From: Paenibacillus sp. A3
Lineage (GTDB): Bacteria > Bacillota > Bacilli > Paenibacillales > NBRC-103111
DNA: 58,688 nucleotides
Assembly (NCBI RefSeq): GCF_001399685.1
Contig: NZ_JTHN01000023.1
Span: 1-58,688 of the forward strand
Direction: 5' to 3'
Below the pieces are notes generated by a model, which saw only the letters and a program-made list of their open reading frames with translations, ran no database searches and was not told the DNA's origin. Positions 54,434-58,688 of the stretch are shown one piece after another. Position 1 is the stretch's first letter. Each line of letters starts with the position of its first letter. The translations under genes and the position numbers were made by a program.

Positions 54434-55963
54434 TTATTTCAGCAGTTCCAGATCCGTCCACGTTTTGGAGCGGTTCTGTGTCCAATTCGTCAGCGTATTG
54501 CTGTACCGGTGAATCGTGTAGATATCGCCTTGGCTGTCCCGATACAGCTTTAGGTCGTCTTGCCGGTCCGGAGCCTTCGCAAGACGTATGAGCTTCAGCT
54601 CCGGTGTTACCTCATAAAAGCCGTCTTTATCCGGGTCGAACGGTTCGGCAGGCATCATCCATGGCCCTCCCGCCCCATAAACAACGGATTTGTCTTCCTT
54701 ATAGGGCTGTCCGTATAGCCGCACAACCATCCGACCGTCACGGTCCGCAGCGCTTCTCGTGGGACTTCCGAGCCCGACAGGGCTTACGTCCTGTTCATTC
54801 CACACTTCGTTGGCAAGACGTATGTTCCCTTCCGGGTCCATCAGCGCCAACAGCGCGGAACCGCCATAATAAAGATCCCGAAAAGGCATCCGATCCCGCG
54901 CGATCCATACGGTGCCGTCATTATTTTTTAGGACGCGCTGCGGCTTATAAGGATAGTTCGAGACTTTGCGTACGCTTCCGTCAATAATCGCGAACAACTG
55001 ATAGCGGCTGTGCGGCGGCGGGCCTTTCACAGGCAGAGGGAAATAGGAATATACGGCAAGCAGCTTCCGCCTACTGTCGATATCGTACAGCGTCCCCTCG
55101 ATTTGAAGCGTGGTTCCGCCCATATTGATTTTATCGTCGTCGTGCACCGGCCCAAGCGGCAGCCCTGCGTAAGACAAATTATCGCCATCCCGCTGGATCA
55201 CTACGCTTTTCCCTTCACTTGCCTGCGTCTCTGCCGCCCGCTTGGCTTTCTCGCGAATCGAATCGGCCTCTGGCGGGTCGAGCCATACCGGATGCGTTTG
55301 AAACGTTTTGTCCACCTTCAGCACCGCGAGCATTCCGCCTGTTCCCCGGTGGGCATCAATATACAGCGCCTCGGCGTCGTCATAAACGATTTGCCGCATC
55401 ACCGCGTCCTGTCCGCTCGAAATGGCCAGGCCTTCCTCGCTGCTCCACTGCAAGTCCATCATGAGCGCCATATGGGCAAATTTCCAGGTCAGCGGCATAT
55501 ACGTTACTTTGCGGAATTCCAGAAAAGGATACGGCTCTTGTCCGTTATCGATCTGGTGGCCCCATATTTGAATAGGATAAGAAGCCACTTTCGCCGAATA
55601 GGAGCGGGTGAGCGAGTTTGTGGTCGCCGGATTTTGCGTGAGCCTGCTCTTTTCCAGCGCCGGATACTTCCCATAAGAGGTGGCGCAGCAAGCTCTATAA
55701 ACCTTCAGACCTTCTTCCTCGCTCCAATCGACATCCAGTTCAAGCTCTTGAATCAAGTCCCAGTTCAGCGGCACATAAGTGATATCCTTGTACACCACGA
55801 ACGGATACGCAACCTGCGTGTTATTCACGATTTGGCCGTTGACCTTCACCGGAAAACCAGCAATGCGAACCTGAACCGTGTCTCCCTCCGCCTTCGCCGT
55901 ACTTGTCAGCATGGACAACATCAGCAGTGCACTCAGCCATGTAAGGAAAATTCGTTTCAACAA
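54434..55963 (-). CDS. Secreted stalk-domain (copper amine oxidase N-like) protein
   Basis: This 509-residue exported protein has a signal peptide of about 25 residues (cut after AKA). Two related segments follow at about 28-90 and 125-190: VNGQIVNNTQVAYPF ... TYVPL and the matching GHQIDNGQEPYPF ... TYMPL. These are the stalk/copper-amine-oxidase N-terminal-like repeat common in Paenibacillaceae surface proteins. The rest (about 195-509) resembles a repeat or propeller-like region with no visible catalytic motif. It is transcribed away from the SH3-like gene at 56138. Function unknown; probably cell-surface. Confidence 0.8.
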   Translation of the reverse strand: MLKRIFLTWLSALLMLSMLTSTAKAEGDTVQVRIAGFPVKVNGQIVNNTQVAYPFVVYKDITYVPLNWDLIQELELDVDWSEEEGLKVYRACCATSYGKYPALEKSRLTQNPATTNSLTRSYSAKVASYPIQIWGHQIDNGQEPYPFLEFRKVTYMPLTWKFAHMALMMDLQWSSEEGLAISSGQDAVMRQIVYDDAEALYIDAHRGTGGMLAVLKVDKTFQTHPVWLDPPEADSIREKAKRAAETQASEGKSVVIQRDGDNLSYAGLPLGPVHDDDKINMGGTTLQIEGTLYDIDSRRKLLAVYSYFPLPVKGPPPHSRYQLFAIIDGSVRKVSNYPYKPQRVLKNNDGTVWIARDRMPFRDLYYGGSALLALMDPEGNIRLANEVWNEQDVSPVGLGSPTRSAADRDGRMVVRLYGQPYKEDKSVVYGAGGPWMMPAEPFDPDKDGFYEVTPELKLIRLAKAPDRQDDLKLYRDSQGDIYTIHRYSNTLTNWTQNRSKTWTDLELLK

Positions 55964-56137
55964 ATGTCATCTCCTCGTTCCTGCTCTTTTGATGCAAACA
56001 TGAACTTAGACGCAGTTCTTGTCAAAAAGTTACAATCAACTTGGCACCACTTACCGAATAAAACGTTTCTTCCGCTTCAGGAATCTGCCAGAATATGGTA
56101 TTACGGCAAATTGACAGAATGAATAAGGAGACCTGCT

Positions 56138-57993
56138 ATGCGCAATAAATCAACTTTGGCCTTCCTCTTGGGAATAGGCCTGTCGCTGGCCTCGGCCGTT
56201 CACGGGAAGGCCTCGGAATATGCGGATACCCCGACCGAGCCTGCCGATGCCGTTCGCATTCCTCGGACATTGACGCTGCTTCAAGATACGCCGTATTATG
56301 TCATTCCGAACGCGCTCGTGAACAAAACCGAGGGAGCCTTCTCCCCGCAAACGGTTGAAGTCATCGAAGCCGAAACGCGTTGGGCGGAAATGCCGAATTG
56401 GTGGAAGATTCGTACGACCTTTGGTGATAGATGGATCAAGACCGAACCCGTGAACATTGACGTGCTCCCTCCTTCCAAGATCACCTTAATGGAAAATACG
56501 CCGATCTATACCAAGCCAGTACCCAGCTACAGCCTTCCGCCGTTTTGTCTCCCCAGCAAGTGGAGGTGGTCGGCGCGGAGAAGCAATGGTTTTACAGTCC
56601 GAAGCATGACGAAAACGAATTAAAATGGCTGAAGATCCGCACGTCTTGGCTCGGTGACCAATGGATTCGGCTGCCGCTCAAGCAAATCGGCTCCTACTAC
56701 AGCCATACTAAGAAAAAATATTATGGGACCGCCGAATTTAGCAGCGTTCCCCTGTGGAACCATGTCGCGGATTCTTCAGCCTCCCATCGGCAGATCCGGG
56801 ATCAGATATTCACGGAGACGGGAGAATTCCAATCTCCCTTAGGCAGCTTCTACCAAGTGGAGACCCCGGAGGGAACAAGATGGACACGTTATCCCGGCGA
56901 GTTTATCACGGAAGCGAACGAGACGATCACAAGGAGGCAGCCCGCGCCTTTGTATCCTTCGCCGTCTCCCTATAGCGGTAAGCCCAATGTAGCCGCTCCC
57001 CAGACGCTAACCGTTTTTGAGAAAATCGAAGCGAATCCGGTCCGAGACTGGGAAGGAACCTGGTATCATGTCCGGTCAAACGAAGGCGAAGGCTGGTTCA
57101 ATCCCAAATATGCAGATCCGGAAGACGCCAAGCCGGACAACACCGAAATCGATCTGCAGTCGGATAAAACATGGCTTTACCAATATCCGGACAGCTCTCA
57201 GCTGCTGAACTACGGGGTTCTCGGCCCGCAAAAGATTCGTGCCCCCGCAGCCTGGACGGCCCCCAACGGAACACGGTGGTTTCAAATCCCCACCTTCCTT
57301 GGAAACGCATGGGTTACCCTAAACCCTACCCGTGACCGGCTTCAGCTTCCGGGACGTGAGCAGGATATGCAAATTTCCGGGGAGATAAGCCGCAAGGGAG
57401 CTATATACAAGACAGATAACACGTTTACGTTTGGGGATGCAAAAGTAGGATACGAGCGCGACGGAGAGCTGTATTTCCACTCCGCCGTTGTGGCGAAAAT
57501 GTACCAGTACACCGTTACAGGTCCGGATCGGGAGAACGGATGGACCTTCGCCCATCCTTCGGGCTATTCCTTCCGGATTAAGGCCGGGGAGAAAAAGGCC
57601 GTGGTTTCGTGGAAAGGTGAAACCCGCCGCAGCGTCATTTTATCGGCGGCTCCGGTCGCTTCGGCAGATCAGGAAGCGCCGGATCTGAGGATTGACGAGA
57701 TGAGAACGTTGTTTGGCGCCTCGACCGAAGTTACGCCGAATCATAGTGAGGTGTTGCTACATTCTGCCGAATATACGCTTGGCGCTTTTAACCCTCCCAC
57801 CGAGGTGAAAGGGAACCTTCTGCATCTATCCGCCCTATGCTATGATGCGGGAAGCCTGCAACCGAACGAAGTCGGCAACCGATTGAAAATCTATGTGTAT
57901 GACCGTTCTTCCGATACGCTATCCGATTCGTTCGCCAGCGCGGCCGTTGCATCGGAAGAAATGCTGTTTTCCCTTAGCATGGATCGGGTTTAA
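56138..57993 (+). pseudogene. Frameshifted secreted SH3-like repeat protein
   Basis: Two overlapping frames belong to one gene of about 618 codons. The first (from the ATG at 56138, AGGAG seven bases upstream) encodes a signal peptide and the first SH3-like repeat (WWKIRTTFGDRWI). The second carries four more repeats (WLKIRTSWLGDQWI, FYQVETPEGTRWT, WYHVRSNEGEGWF, WFQIPTFLGNAWV) and a C-terminal domain. Aligning repeat 1 (TEGAFSPQTVEV) with repeat 2 (AVLSPQQVEV) places the break near 56515-56525, with one base missing. The first frame then runs on to a stop at 56623. It is either a real inactivating frameshift or a sequencing error. It is related to the intact gene at 52531. Confidence 0.8.
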
Positions 57994-58117
57994 AGAAGCC
58001 GCTGCAGCCTGGAATCAACCGACTTACCGCCGTATTTAAGGTCGGCGAGCGCATCATCTTTGAGCAGGACTTCGATGTGACGGCCCGATAAGGAACCATC
58101 GCCTACCCAATAAAACA

Positions 58118-58150
58118 GGACCCTGCGCCTCACTGGCGTCGGGTCCCTTT
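58118..58150. terminator. Terminator between convergent SH3-like and SNF2 genes
   Basis: GGACCC-N2-CGCC pairs with GGCG-N2-GGGTCC around a 5-base loop, with T-rich sequence on both sides (CTTT on plus, TGTTTTATT on minus). It lies between two convergent genes. Confidence 0.65.
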
Positions 58151-58188
58151 CTCGTTCCTTCCATCCCGGTTCCATTGCGGAACCCTGT

Positions 58189-58688
58189 TCATTCGAGCAT
58201 CAGCAGCTCCCGGACGTCCCGTTCCGTCAGAGCGGACAGCCCCTCCTCGCCCGGCTGAATGACTTCGTCGATCAAATGTTTCTTTCGCCGTTGAATCTCG
58301 TACATTTTGTCTTCTACCGAGCCTTGAGTAACGAGCCGGATCACTTGGACCACCTTCTTCTGCCCGATCCGGTGGGCGCGGTCCATGGCTTGCTGCTCCA
58401 CAGCGGGATTCCACCACAGATCGTACAGGATAACGGTGTCCGCTCCGGTCAGATTCAGACCCGTCCCCCCGGCCTTCAAGGAGATCAGGAACAAATCCCG
58501 CTCGCCTTCGTTAAACCGGTGGCAGCGCTCGACACGCTCGGCGGAAGGAGTTTTGCCGTCCAAATAAAAATACGGTACGCCCCGATAGCCCAGCTCCCGC
58601 CCGATCAGCCCCAACATTTCGGTAAACTGCGAGAAGACCAGCATCCGCCGGCCTGCGCTCCGGCATTCCTCGACCAGCTCCATTAGCT
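58189..58688 (-). CDS. SNF2-family DNA helicase, C-terminal part (5' end beyond window)
   Basis: The last 166 codons of a SNF2/RapA-type ATPase are present, and the frame stays open to the right edge. It carries helicase lobe 2 motifs: VFSQFTEML, a LDGKT segment, LISLKAGGTGLNLT, and the final DRAHRIGQ with the arginine finger. These proteins move along double-stranded DNA using ATP and act in repair or transcription recycling. The N-terminal ATPase lobe lies outside the window. Confidence 0.93.
   Translation of the reverse strand, partial: LMELVEECRSAGRRMLVFSQFTEMLGLIGRELGYRGVPYFYLDGKTPSAERVERCHRFNEGERDLFLISLKAGGTGLNLTGADTVILYDLWWNPAVEQQAMDRAHRIGQKKVVQVIRLVTQGSVEDKMYEIQRRKKHLIDEVIQPGEEGLSALTERDVRELLMLE

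Noticed and set aside
57990-58175. Minus-strand frame of 61 codons ending beside the SH3-like gene
   Set aside because: Its start lies in the terminator hairpin, there is no ribosome binding site, and the sequence matches no family I recognise; it might be a relic but cannot be supported.

Overview
The window looks like a chromosomal segment of a Gram-positive, Bacillales-type bacterium, most probably Paenibacillaceae. The evidence is moderately high GC coding DNA, strong GGAGG-type ribosome binding sites, short U-tailed hairpin terminators, a BceAB-type ABC transporter, stalk-domain and SH3-like secreted proteins, and a very large modular peptide synthetase locus. No rRNA, tRNA, CRISPR array, insertion sequence or phage gene was seen.

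About 40 kb on the left (1-39733, all minus strand) is one lipopeptide assembly line, read right to left. It begins with a loading protein (35837-39733: fatty acyl-AMP ligase, ACP, ketosynthase). Then come NRPS 1 (17990-35815, 5941 aa), NRPS 2 (4853-17878, about 4341 aa) and NRPS 3 (1-4825), whose 3' end lies beyond the left edge. Binding-pocket codes read by eye from the A domains give: acyl - (module with no usable A domain) - Thr - D-X - Asp - Gly - D-Asn - D-Orn - Gly - X - Val/Ile-like, with more to come off the left edge. No thioesterase, MbtH-like protein, phosphopantetheinyl transferase or pathway regulator is in the window.

The start of the line is the unusual part. The ketosynthase keeps its active-site Cys, but the His of the HGTGT motif is replaced by Gln. 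No acyltransferase or aminotransferase domain follows it. The first NRPS module carries only a decayed C-terminal stub of an A domain between an intact C domain and an intact carrier protein. Subunit boundaries are also odd: NRPS 1 and NRPS 2 each end in a complete C domain, while NRPS 2 and NRPS 3 each begin with only the C-terminal half of one.

Immediately upstream (39974-42638, minus) is a BceA/BceB-like ATPase-permease pair, a likely self-resistance or sensing exporter. It has a TATAAT promoter element and a perfect GTGACA-N4-TGTCAC palindrome resembling BceR-type operators. Next is a TetR regulator with an HXXEE-family membrane protein (42819-44055, minus).

The right-hand part is accessory or housekeeping DNA. 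It holds a secreted thermolysin/fungalysin-type metalloprotease (+), a short AT-rich island with one small hypothetical gene between two gene relics, and a secreted GH85 endo-beta-N-acetylglucosaminidase (-). It continues with an ArsR regulator plus MFS exporter with matched palindromes (+), an SDR oxidoreductase (-), two SH3-like repeat proteins (one intact -, one frameshifted +), a DinB-family protein (-), a stalk-domain secreted protein (-), and the C-terminal part of an SNF2-family helicase running off the right edge (-).
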